From Antedon mediterranea (Eukaryota > Echinodermata > Crinoidea > Comatulida > Antedonidae): DNA of 64,000 nucleotides. Within the stretch, counting starts at the first letter, position 1, and the number at the start of each line of letters is the position of its first letter. The notes below the pieces were generated by a model. The model was given only the letters and a program-made list of their open reading frames with translations. It searched no databases and was not told the origin of the DNA. The translations under genes were made by a program, and so were the position numbers. The stretch is from contig NC_092670.1 of assembly GCF_964355755.1 (NCBI RefSeq), forward strand, positions 34,831,795 through 34,895,794, in the 5' to 3' direction. Below are positions 47,881 to 59,156 of this stretch, in pieces.

Positions 47881-50800
47881 TTAGCAGACCATTCCAGGGA
47901 TGGCTAGATCCACCCCTAAAATGAAGTTGCCCACCGTTTCTCTTTGGTTCACAGGTGTTGTAGGAGGTTGTAAGACTACATGGCGGGTCTGATAAATAAT
48001 ATCTTCAGTACAAATATCATCAAAGTCAGCCTAAATATAATAAGTAATATTAATAATACAAAATGGTAAGTAAGCTATATTATTCTCGTTACCATTGATT
48101 CATCATTTTACACCCATATAGGTTCTATATCAGTAGCTTAAAAAAAGTCTTGCGAAAGTCTTACTTTATATTTTTTTATATTGTTCTTTTTAAATCCAAG
48201 TTTTCTTTTTAGGACATCGAAGAAACTAGCTTTAGGAATTTCAATCTTCTTCTCTTCATCAAACTCAGCCCAAACACCACATGCGCAGATAGCTAGTCCA
48301 TCGTCCGGTCGTTCATCCGACTCTTGGTCTGAATCTGAATAGCATAGATAATTGAATATTCATTTTCATTAATATTGCGTATTCACTAGAAAACGATAAT
48401 TGATTTGAGATGAATGTTGTGTGTTTGTTGTACCCTTTCCCTCATTTTTCTTCTCCTTCTTTATTTTTTTCTTTCTATTCTTGTCCTCATCTTTCTTTTC
48501 CTTCTGTTCTTTCTTCCTTTCTTTTTCTTTCTTCTTCTTTCCTTTCTTCTCCTTTTTTTTTTTGTTCTTTCCCTTCTTTGCCTTCTCATCCTCCTTGTCT
48601 TCCTCCTCCTCCTCCTCCTCCTCATCATCATCACATCTTTGGAGTGGTGTCACATGAATTATATTGTTTGCTGCTTCAGGCTTTAAGTAAAACAAAATTT
48701 TCATCTTTAATTAAGTTAATAAATGTAGAATAAATAAATACGCCAGAGTATTATTATTAGTAATTACCATGTCCTTCTGTTTTTTCCCCTCTTTCTTTTT
48801 TTGTTTCTTTTCTTTCTTCTCCTCTTTCTTTTTTTCTTTCTTTTCGTTTTTCTCCTCATCTTTCTTTTCCTTCTGTTCTTTCTTTCTTTCTTTTTCATTC
48901 TTCTTCTTTTCTTTCTTCTCCTCTTTTTTGTTCTTTCCCTTCTTTGCCTTCTCATCCTCCTTGTCTTCCTCCTCATCATCAAATCTTTGGAGTGGTGTCA
49001 CATTAATGATATTGTTTGCTGCTTCAGGCTGTAAGTAAAACAAAATTGTCATTTCCATTTGTATAAATTAATATCGAGTAAATTAATTAGCCAGAGAATT
49101 ATTAATAGTAATTACCATGTCCTTCTGTCTTTTCTCCTCTTTCTTTTTCTCTTTCTTTTCCCTCTTCTCCTCCTCTTTCTTTTCATCCTTCTCCATTTTG
49201 TTCTTTCTTTTCTTTTCCTCCTTTTCCTGCTTCTTCTTCTTTTTATCCTCCTTGTTATCAGCTCCTTTCATTAGCTGTGCATTATTCAGCGTACTCCTTG
49301 TGTCAATACTTGTGAGAGCATTAGACTATAATGTAAAGAACATATATAGTTATTGGTAATACTTTTACTACCAGGCATGGTAAATGTTAAAACAAGACAG
49401 GCAGTTATTAGACCTAATTAGTAGTCGTCATACCCTTTGAGCAAATCCATCGTAGAAAGTTTTAAGCATTTCTTCAGCTTCACCTGCAGTTGCCAAAGTC
49501 AACTCTTGGTCGTAACCATGATCAATAGCTACAGCAGCAGCATAGTTGGTGGCAGATGCAGCTGCTGCGTTAGAGGCAGATGTAGCTGCAGCGGTAGCGT
49601 TGATGTTAGATACAGCGTTGGTGGCAGATGCAGCGGCAACTGGTATGACCTATAAAACGAATTTGTAACTGATCATTTAAATCAAGTTTAATCAAAATTA
49701 AAAAAATCCATGAATGATGTAATGTAATAAAATAAATTATGTCATCTGTCAATCAACTACCACATAAAACTTCAAACAACTATTAATTGGTCAATCAATT
49801 ATTAATCTATAATAAACTATAACATTCAGTAAGTCAATCTCTAAATCTCCTAGATGATTGAATTATTATATTATTTATTTATGAATAATAATCAATATTA
49901 TTATTATTATGTGATTTTTTTTGTTTATTTCAAGTGTTGTTTGTTATCAATTTTAAGTTTCACTCATTTAGTACATTTATTCATTAATATTTATTTATTA
50001 TTATTTTAATTCCAATTACAATACTAGTAAAATAATAATAATCAATTAATACTTCTTTAATTTTCAATATTAAAATTAATCTAAAAGCTTTTGATTTATA
50101 ACTTATAAAGTATTAACAATTTATTGAAAGAATTGATCCAAATCATTAGTTTAAATAAATACTTAAAGATGTATTGTCCCTTGAAACACAAAAAAATGAA
50201 GGTCAAAATATTCTAAATTTAAAGTGGCCATATCAAAGTAATATTAAAGTTATTCACTTTAAGTCGAAAATTTAAGCCAAAACAACAAGTTTACGTAATT
50301 AACAGGTAAATTAATTTGATTACATTTCATCTGGAAAATCGTCACGAGCGAAAGTAAACAAAGATTTCAAACCATGAGTACGCATTATGCATATGCTAAA
50401 TTAGGATTGTTTACAACTTGTCACGGTTAAGAAGGTATTTTCACACAGATCATGAAGAAGTTTTATGACTATGCATACAGAGTAGCCAAACAAGCGCGTT
50501 TCATTATGGGATATGTTTTGATTGAAAACTTTGACTGGAAGTCAAAGTTATTTTTTTAACAAAAAAACGTCTGTATTTCAGTTAAATGATTTTTTTTTCG
50601 ACAAATTTTTGGTGATAGTTAATAATTATTATGATACTTCAAAATGACCCCCCTTTTTTCGAAATCTGTTATTTTTTATTTTTTTGGAATTAGTCAAAGG
50701 GACAATACATCTTTAAAATTAAATTCAATATTATACAAACTGTTATTAAGTTTGATTATGTAAACATAAAAATAAAAAAAACACAACATTCACAAATAAT

Positions 50801-52013
50801 GTTAGTAGTGTTAGTCAGAACAAAACTCCATAGAAGTAATTATAAATATGTTTTATTGCTAGTTATTAATGAGAAAATTTAAAGGACATTATTTACACAA
50901 ATATAATATAATATAATTATAAATACACAACAAAACACAAAACGAGGTTTAGTTTATTGCAAAAACAATAGAAAAAAAAATAATACTTTATTACTAAACT
51001 ATAGTGGATATTATTATTATTATTCAATGTAAATTACAACATTATAACATGAGCATAATATCATTTTATAAACATTCACATTAAATTAAAATGAAGATAA
51101 AGCTTTCACATTACTAGATATAACGTTAACAAAACAATATGAACAATATGATGAATATGAACTCCAAAGCAAGGTGCAAAATAAAAAAATAAAAAATGGA
51201 GAAATTTTACCCGTTGTGTTGTTTAGTCTTGATCTTGTAACATCTGGCCAATATATAGGCGAATATATTTATTGACAATACAATTTTAAAATATAAAAAA
51301 TGGTAAAACAGTTCTAGTTAGGCCTAGCCTAGGCTAGGTCTATTTTAGACATATATTTGTTGTATAAATCAGCTCACATACATAGGCCTAGCAACGCACA
51401 AAAAATGGTATTGCAAAATTCACATTAAATTTATAATTCGTGTAGCTTTACCCTTGAAATTATTCTTACTTCTACTACTAGGCCCTAGGTTAACCAGCAG
51501 GTTTCTACGAGCAGGCTTCAGACTTCAGGCCAAACCCAGATGAGCAATATATATGGACAGGATTTCACGTAACAAAACTAAGCGTGAAGCAGCTGCTCTG
51601 TGAGGATTCGACGTTCCCCACTCCCCCGCGTTGAGACAACAATTGTTACTGTAAAGGGCTAGCTATCTAATCTCTTTTTGGTAAAATATAATAGTTAAAA
51701 CTAATAATTAGCAATTATTATTGATATTATTATTTTATTGTTCCTAAAAAAAAGTTTGTTGCGCAGCAAGTCGATCGCGCAACGAGCCGATGATGGCCTT
51801 TTGTTGAGGGTACGTCTCTCTCTCCCCCCTGGCCTGGCACCACCACCACCCGCCGCTCTGGATCGAGGCTAGAAACAAACTTTTTTTCGACAAATTACCG
51901 TTAATTATCGAACTTAAAATTGTAGTACTGCTGTATATGATCTGGAACAAAATAAGCTGCTTTTAACTTACCACGTGTACGACGTTGGTCGAGTCTTCTT
52001 TACAACAGAGCAT
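47881..52013 (-). CDS. Unrecognised Lys/Glu-rich protein with duplicated exons and N-terminal MLCC
   Basis: Seven minus-strand exons: 52013-51972, 49649-49434, 49325-49116, 49028-48768, 48680-48434, 48334-48165 and 48030-47881. All introns are GT-AG. The phases agree (0,0,0,0,1,0), giving 1,296 nt, i.e. 431 aa and a stop. Residues 1-14 are MLCCKEDSTNVVHV; the Cys pair could be palmitoylated. Residues 15-86 are Ala-rich, then acidic/aromatic (LATAGEAEEMLKTFYDGFAQ). Residues 87-325 are Lys/Glu-rich charged helices or coiled coil. Exons 4 and 5 both begin PEAANNII.VTPLQR, and exons 3 and 4 end QKDM. Residues 326-431 are distinctive, with GLAICACGVWAEFDEEKKI, FFDVLKRKLGFKK, then ETVGNFILGVDLAIPGMVC. 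I recognise no family and no catalytic motif. The ATG has A at -3. Less certain points are the exon 5 donor (GGTACAA) and its AAAG acceptor. Confidence 0.75.
50163..50716. mobile_element. MITE family D, intact (554 bp), intron 1 of the unrecognised gene
   Basis: TTAAAGATGTATTGTCCCTT and AAGGGACAATACATCTTTAA are perfect 20-nt inverted ends. It may be flanked by TTAA or TA, which are part of the palindrome and cannot be separated. Decayed relatives lie in the ENKUR-NFX1 spacer and in NFX1 introns. Confidence 0.8.
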
Positions 52014-52316
52014 AGTTTTTTATCAGTGAGATACAATAATAAAGCTTGTTTATCAAACAAAACGCGAAAAGTAAAAAAGTGTGAAAGGACAGTAAACATA
52101 CGTACGTAACCAAGTAACCACGTGCAACCCTCTGCGCGCCTTTTCATCAGCACATGCGCACAAACTAATGTTTTTAATAAAGCGTGATTACGTAACTTTA
52201 ACTATGGTTTGACGGCGGACGCATGGAAAATCTGACAACCTGAACTTTCTTGTTTTATTTTATAGTTATTATTATATTTAGTTATCAATAATAATCAATA
52301 CTATTAGACAAAACTG

Positions 52317-53480
52317 GTTACTATGGCCATATAAGATGATACAAAACAATATATGCGCGTATATAGCCATATTACCGCATAATAGTTGAATTTTAAAAAG
52401 TCGATATTTCGGGCATTTTCCGAAATAAAACCTGTACTATAGTACAGAGATTTTTTCCAAAAATGGCAAATTTTCGACCCTTTTATTTTTCGACAAAACT
52501 GGTTACTATGGCTCTATAAAGATGATACAAAATATATATGCGCTTATATAGCCATATTATCGCATAATAATTGAATTTTAAAAAGTCAATATTTCGGCCA
52601 TTTTTCGGGAAAAAAAACCTGTGCTATAGTACAGGGGTTTTTCCAAAAATGGCAAATTTTTGACCCTTTTATTTTTCGACAAAACTGGTTACTATGGCTC
52701 TATAAAGATGATACAAAATATATATGCGCTTATATAGCCATATTATCGCATAATAATTGAATTTTAAAAAGTCAATATTTCGGCCATTTTTCGGGAAAAA
52801 AAACCTGTGCTATAGTACAGGGGTTTTTCCAAAAATGGCAAATTTTTGACCCTTTTATTTTTCGACAAAACTGGTTACTAATAATAATAATAATAATAAT
52901 TGAATTTAACAAGTCGATATTTCGGGCATTTTCCGAAAAAAAAAAACGAGATTTTTTCCAAAAAAATAAAGATGCAATAGTAACCATTTATGTCAAAAGT
53001 CCCAATTTTGAGACCTTTTTATTTTTCGATAAAACTGGTTACTATAGCACAATTGACATGCGCAGAACCCATTATTCGACTCTACGCATGTTTTTTATGC
53101 TATTTATGTCAAAAAATAAAAGGGTCGAAAATCGGCAATTTTTCGAAAATTTCGCTTTTTTTTGTTGACATAAACGAATAATGGGTTCTGCGCATATCAG
53201 TTGTGCTATGGTAACCAGTTTTGACATAAATGGTTACTATAGTATAATAAACATGCGCAGAAGCGAATAATGGGTTCTGCGCATGTCAATTGTGCTACAT
53301 TTTTTGGAAAAAATGTGTCAGTTGAGTCGTTCTTTCATGACAGGGCAGTAAGAATGGCAAATTTTCGAACCTTTTTATTTTTTGACAGAACTGGTTACTA
53401 CGGCTCTATAAGATGATACAAAACAATATATGCGCTTATATAGCCATATAATAGCATAATAATTGAATTAAAAAAAGTAA
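52317..53480. repeat. Satellite array with 175-186-bp unit
   Basis: Units start at GACAAAACTGGTTACTA (52317, 52492, 52678, 52864). Copies 2 and 3 are almost identical over 186 bp. Each contains ATATATGCGCTTATATAGCC and a CTGTGCTATAGTACAG palindrome. Degraded and rearranged copies continue to about 53480 (partial restart at 53388). The array starts about 300 bp upstream of the unrecognised gene's start codon. Confidence 0.85.
53034..53216. repeat. Long palindrome inside the satellite
   Basis: GGTTACTATAGCACAATTGA and CATGCGCAGAACCCATTATT are mirrored by AATAATGGGTTCTGCGCATA and TCAGTTGTGCTATGGTAACC. The arms are about 42 bp with a ~100-bp loop. A third partial arm follows at 53228-53296. Confidence 0.75.
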
Positions 53481-54090
53481 ATATTTTGATAATGCAAAGT
53501 ACGTGCATAAAAATGTTAATCTTTAATTTTGGGTGATTTTGTCGAAAAGTACGACAATATTAGCGCATAAAAATTGATTTTAAAAAAAGTCCTGATGTTA
53601 TACAGAGGATTTTATAGGCAAAAATTTGACCTTTTTGAATTCAATTATTATTACGTTATTATCAGCGTATAGTACCATAGGAAGAAGTTACGTTAACAAT
53701 AAAACACATAAGGGTAACATGTGACGAACAACACTGTATCACGTAATACTATCGGATGATTAAAACACTAATCGGATATCGACACATCTTAAAGTACATA
53801 AAGTTCAAAACTTGTCGGCGTGCCTCTGGTGACAATTAAAATAGTGGTTTCCAAATTGTAACCACAAACCCGTGAGTTGACTCATAAAGAAAATGACCTA
53901 ATTTAAGTTTTACATGATGACAGAGACAAGAGGACAAGTAACTAACTTATTACAAAAAACAACTCCCTGTTTCTACTGTATGCCCGCTCGCGATTTTTTT
54001 TTTCGTACATAAGTTGGGGACCCCATCATGAAACGTCACAAAATAAACATGAATAATTCATCAGTTAAATTTTCTTGTTCCGTGTGCACC

Positions 54091-55194
54091 CAAAGCGTAT
54101 AGCAACAAGAAGTGATTACACAAGTGCGGTACGATTCTAGGCCTATCTCCGCTGTGGTTCCGCGTGCGATTTCATAATAGAATAGCGGAGTTTTGTGTGG
54201 ATTGTCGAAATAATCAGCCTTTAGTTTATGGTGTTTTTAATATAGTTTATTACTAAAGAATTACGTGTTAAAATTATAGTTTTTATTGATACTATTAGGC
54301 CTAATTACTAGTCTCTAAACCCCTGTATATTCTAGTAGTAGCTGTGTGGGTACGGTGTGTGTGACTTGTGTCTTTAGGCTATGTCCAATTACTACTTATT
54401 TTAATGTTTTGCCTAGCTGTCGATTAGCCTCGACACATTTTGCATAGTGGTGTGTGTGAAGAAGAGTGCGCGAAGGCAATCACGTGAATTGACCTAGAAT
54501 CCTAGGCCTATTATTGTAGAAAGAATCGTATCGCAGTTGTTGTTATAGTCATAGTCATATAGTCATATATACTTTATTGTCCATTTAAAAACAGAAATGT
54601 GATTTGAAAACTGGCAAAATACATTGAAGCGTTCTTGGACATAGCCCAAAGAAAGCTTAGACCCACAAGAATAAAGAATGTGTATAATTTGTGTACTGTA
54701 TTTTTTTAATTCTGCTATCAATTATCAAACAATATGCAATGTACTCAAAGGAACTTTAAAAATGCGCGTATATGAACACATGAGATGGGAAGATTTGACC
54801 CACGAGAATAAAAAATGTATTTTTGTGTAATGTTTATTGTTTAATTTTGCTGACTTATTACTCGGATTGTGTCATACCAAAGATAGTGTAACTATTACCA
54901 AAGATAGTGTAACTATCTTTGGTCATACCTAACACACACACACGTCACACACATCCACACAGCTACTACTAGAATAGACATGGGTTTAGAGACTAATAAT
55001 TAGGCCTAATATAGTATTAATAGAAACTATAATTTTAACACGTAATTCTTTAGTAATAAATTATATTAAAAACACCATAAACTAAAGGCCGATTATTTCG
55101 ACAATCCACACAAAACGCCGCTATTCTTCAACAGCGGAGATAGGCCTAGAATCGTACCGCACTTGTGTAATCACTTCTTGTTGCTATACGCTTG
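54091..55194. mobile_element. hAT-like nested element with ~260-bp inverted repeats
   Basis: It begins CAAAGCGTATAGCAAC and ends GTTGCTATACGCTTG. The arms pair for roughly 260 bp (54091-54350 with 54940-55194). It is bordered by near-identical 8-bp repeats TGTGCACC and GGTGCACC. Ends CA...TG with an 8-bp duplication suggest the hAT superfamily. It sits exactly inside the left inverted repeat of the MULE-like element. The centre repeats CCAAAGATAGTGTAACTAT. There is no ORF. Confidence 0.75.
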
Positions 55195-55779
55195 GGTGCA
55201 CCATGGATTAAAGAATAGAAGGATATGCATCGACGGTGACATCAAACGATTTTACAACGCGCTTGCCTATACTAAAGCACTGCTGCCAATCAAACAAACA
55301 CGTTCATTGAACTCCGTGTCTCTAACCGCGGCCCTCTGTAAAACGCTGCGAATCAACTGTTACATTTTTTGAGACCAAAACGTAACCATGTAGAAATCGT
55401 ATGCGCAGTCTGAATGTTCTATTGACATGTCTGCGTCGATGATTAATTGATAACAAACATATATTGCTGAATAATTCTGTTTTAGTTTCATCACAATCGG
55501 ACTACGAAAAGTTCACTTTCTTACGACTGGTAATTTTAGGTAGTTGGTAATATTAATAAAATATGCCATTTTTATATTTGAATTATCATTATTTGCCTGC
55601 CATCTTCTGTCATTAAAAATTGCGTTAATCTATAGAATATTAAATTATGCATTTGACCATGTATGTTGTTAGCGTGGCCGGTGTTCAGACATACAACAAT
55701 CGTGTTTTTTAATATATGGCTAAGCAGTGGTTTCTTCATAAATCTCCTTAATTATCGATGTGATTATATTTAAACTGTA

Positions 55780-56334
55780 GTGCCTGGTGATTGGCTAGTG
55801 GTTATGTCATCCACATCACATCCAATCACCGGGCCTAATTGAATGAAAACAGCGATCCCTGATCCGGGATTGGCTGGCTATGTATAGTTGCGATTCGTTA
55901 CCTAGCGGTCGTTTTGAAAAGTACACGCAGGGCAAACTTGATCACGAACAAACGAAGTAGGCCTACCTATTATTATTATTCACACAAGAAGTAAGACAAC
56001 GGTGAGTATTTAAGATTAGCCTAGGCCTACCTAGGCAGTATCAATGTCGGCAAATCATAGGGTTTACTAGCCCAGTTTAGCCTAGTTAGTACAAGGCCTG
56101 GGCCTAGCTAGGCTAGCATTCTTGCTGATTTTGTAATTTTACAACAAATGAGACAACTAATAGTTATTGTCTCAGATGTAGGGCTACTACAGGTCATAAA
56201 ATGCTACTTTAATCATCATAAAAAAATCATTAGCGTAGATCAATCGCGGCAGAAACCAACATAGTCAATAGTTGACCATCTACAAACATCATGCCACCAA
56301 AGAACGCGCGAAAGAAGCGTAGTAGCCAACAAGG
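55780..56334 (+). promoter_or_regulatory. Promoter-like segment carried inside the MULE-like element
   Basis: Several CCAAT-type boxes lie close together (GATTGGCTAG at 55789, CATCCAATCACC at 55818, GGGATTGGCTGG at 55868). They are followed by a donor-like CAACG/GTGAGT at 56001/56002 and, at 56291, an ATG whose frame reads MPPKNARKKRSSQQG before a stop. This arrangement resembles the 5' end of a host gene taken up by a transposon. No further exon is present inside the element. Confidence 0.35.
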
Positions 56335-56659
56335 TTAAATGTCGTTGCACATGTGCAGTAAACAATATATTAGGCACGCGACCGTTTCGTTGTTACCATG
56401 CGGTTAATTAAACTGTAACATTGTGGGCGGTCCGCGGTCTGTCGGCGAGAGTCAAGGAACCCTTGATCTCACGTCGATGCATATCCTTCTATTCTTTAAT
56501 CCATGGGTGCACACGGAACAAGAAAATTTAACTGATGAATTATTCATGTTTATTTTGTGACGTTTCATGAGGGGGTCCCCAACTTATGTACGAAAAAAAA
56601 AATCGCTGCCCGCTCTGCTTAAATTAAAGGGTGGCTCCGGGTTTTGAATGTAGTATAAA

Positions 56660-57030
56660 ATATCATCTTTATTTATTTATTTATTTTATTTATTTATTTT
56701 ATTCAGTTGTCAACCAACAGCGATGAAACCGCCACTAACAGGTTGAATCTAAACATAATAAACTATAAAATGTATTCAAATAAACAACAAAAACATAAAC
56801 AAAGATCACAACATTAAGGTTTAACAATTTTACCCTTAAATACATTTAAACTATCATAAAATAAATCAATATCCAAACAAATAACAAGTAACCTATTAAA
56901 TGTGTTAGGTAACCGCCGAAAAATACCTCGTTTTGTGCATTCAACACGACCACAAGGAACGTGAAGCAAGATGATATTATTGTTAATATACTGGTATTTG
57001 CATATCGATATATTGAGCTAATTTGCATAG
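56660..57030 (-). pseudogene. Decayed LINE 3' end
   Basis: On the minus strand around 56990-56900 the frame reads HVPCGRVECTKRGIFRRLPN and then TFNRLL, a pattern seen near the C-terminus of some LINE proteins. The 3' end at 56712-56660 is a TTGACAACTGAATAAAATAA tail with A/T repeats. The same tail sequence occurs at 27708-27745. It is truncated and frameshifted. Confidence 0.4.
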
Positions 57031-57265
57031 TTATAGTTTACAGGTGGTTGATTCGTATATAAGTATAAAAGAGCTTAAATGCCAATATAATAAAAGACTT
57101 GATTTTGGTATCTGTCTACTGTTTTTATTTGGTACACATCACACAACTTAAGTATCTTTAAAAAAAAAAAAAAAATTAAGCAGAAGAGATGTTTACAGTC
57201 AAAGACATTTCACCTGTGATTAGAGGGATATTTTCTGTCTTTAAAAAGATGGCATACCCATCACC

Positions 57266-57377
57266 TTTAAGGCCAATTTACACAGACGAGCGATAACGGT
57301 AATACAACTACTGTATTAGATTCTATGTTATTCCTTAAGACCATTCATTACTGCTCGTTTGTGTAAATTGGCCTTTA
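57266..57377. mobile_element. MITE family B, short copy
   Basis: TTTAAGGCCAATTTACACAG with ACGAGC at the left is mirrored by GCTCGTTTGTGTAAATTGGC at the right. A longer relative lies at 33533-33716. Confidence 0.75.
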
Positions 57378-57593
57378 GCCGACGCAAACGATTATTGAGA
57401 TGTACCGGTAACGTAACGAAATATTTGGTTCTAAAATTAAAACAATTACAATTGTTGTTTGTTCAACATATAATTTATTGGTCTTACATTAAAAAAAATA
57501 GTTTTAAAAACCGAATAAAAATACTTTAAACTCACTAAAAAAACAATTACTAAAATTGTTCCACTCCACTCCACTCCACAGAAATTAACAAGA

Positions 57594-57751
57594 AGCTTTC
57601 GATTTGCGACGACCGACGACCAAACTACGTAATTCACTGCGCGTTTATTCACTATGCGCATGCGTAGATATTGGGTCAGGTCCAGGTGACGACTGATGAC
57701 CCATCGATTGACCTGACCTAGGTAGGTCATCGGTCGTCGCAAATTGAAAGC
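57594..57751. mobile_element. MITE-like foldback (158 bp)
   Basis: GCTTTCGATTTGCGACGACC with GACGACC at the left is mirrored by GGTCATCGGTCGTCGCAAAT and TGAAAGC at the right, with two mismatches. The interior has GCGCATGCG. Confidence 0.7.
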
Positions 57752-57759
57752 ACCGTAAT

Positions 57760-59150
57760 AGTTAATTATAACAACCAACACTAATTATATTAATGAGTAG
57801 TTTTAACTAACCTAAACTCGCTAGTTGACTAGCAATACATAAAATATCAAACCAGAATACCGACCTTATAAAGTGGACATTAATAGGAGATTGTTTTTTT
57901 CTTCTTTAGAGGTAGTTTGAATAAATAGATAAATAGTTTATGGTTTAACTACTCAAAAATGAATAACTTGATGGAAGAACATTTTGATAGATTTTATGAA
58001 ATTCAACCTGTGCTATACTCCTCCTGTAAACTAACAACAGAATTAGTCTGTAAAGAGGCTTGGGTTTATTCATAATGAAAGTAACTTTTTATTCTAATAT
58101 TATAAAAATAATTTACGATGGTGACCCTGTATACCGTTATTTACAAGTGGTCTCAAATTGACTAATAATTAGCAGATATTAAAGGGTAGCTCAGCTATGT
58201 GATTAAAGTTTACATTGTTTAATAAACCTTTCCCACAACATTAATGATGACTCCACTTATTTTTGGACAGCAGTGAAGCAAAATAATAATCGTGAAATAT
58301 GCCTTTTTTTAGAAGTAGTCTAAGTATCGTGAATTCCCCACCCCCTCTCCCATTTTAAAAAGTAGTGCTACTTACAGGGCTTTTTTGTTGGAAGGTTTAA
58401 TTTTCTTAATAAACAATACAAGAACGGAAATAACCTTTTAACAAAGCATGCTATAGGCTATATAATATAGGTTGGTACTATAACTAATCCACCAAATTTA
58501 CAGCGAAAAAAATCACTCATAAAACAGTCCAATAATTACTGAATATGGTAGCAATGGAATCAAATATAGTAAAACAAATCATGTTTAATAGCTAGCTGTT
58601 TAGTACTGTACAAACACTTTTTAGCGAATAAATAAATCTATATTTATCTATACTGTATAGACGTTGTCAATATAGAAAAACTGAAATCTATAAATTGCAT
58701 TGAAACTGAAATCCTTGAAACTAGGGTCACACCCAAAATATACAATTTTCACTAGTTTCCTAAGGAAAGGAACCTTGGGGATGATCCACTTGTGTCACTC
58801 CCTCATCAACACCCCCACCCTCCCCACCTTCTTGGTAACAAAAATACAATTTTTAAGGCTTTTTTTTATATCAGTTTACTAGGGTCATAGCCTCTGCCTT
58901 GGTAACAAAAATATGTTCTTACACTCATACAGTTGTAACCCTAATGACACCTTAAACTTTACATGTTTGAGGAATTATTTTTTCCATTTTGATAATTTGA
59001 TTTTGTTCAATAGGGGGAAAAAACCCAGTCATTGGCTTGTAATGTCCGGTGTAACATCATTTTGAGTTGGTAAAGTAGAGACTTTTGATTGCTATAAAAA
59101 AGCAATTCTCGCTTCCTGACTTGTATTCACTCCAAACACTTAGCATGTTG
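57760..59150. other. Spacer between the MULE region and ACMSD, no gene seen
   Basis: AT-rich. A CTTGGTAACAAAAAT phrase occurs twice near 58830 and 58898. No supportable exon. The part next to 59157 is the ACMSD 3' untranslated region. Confidence 0.5.
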
Positions 59151-59156
59151 CTGTGA

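Larger units (their letters stand above)
53990..56606. mobile_element. Mutator-like (MULE-type) element, 2.6 kb, 9-bp target duplication
   Basis: GCGATTTTTTTTTTCGTACA at the left and its reverse complement at the right are bordered by identical 9-bp direct repeats TGCCCGCTC (53981-53989 and 56607-56615). The inverted repeats run about 140 bp: 53990-54090 plus 55203-55240 on the left (split by the nested element), and 56463-56606 on the right. Long inverted repeats with a 9-bp duplication are typical of Mutator-like elements. No transposase is present. The interior looks like promoter and exon DNA (see next entry and findings). Confidence 0.8.

Noticed and set aside
48410..49359. Long plus-strand frames rich in Phe, Leu and Ser
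   Set aside because: They are the complement of the Lys/Glu-rich exons of the minus-strand gene and have no splice or family support.
51744..52153. Two minus-strand frames around the start of the unrecognised gene
   Set aside because: They overlap its 5' untranslated DNA and intron 1 and show no conserved features. The 14-codon first exon fits the splice phases better.
56291..56338. Short gene MPPKNARKKRSSQQG
   Set aside because: Only 15 codons before a stop, with a poor GTTAAA donor. Kept only as a hint of captured host DNA in the MULE-like element.
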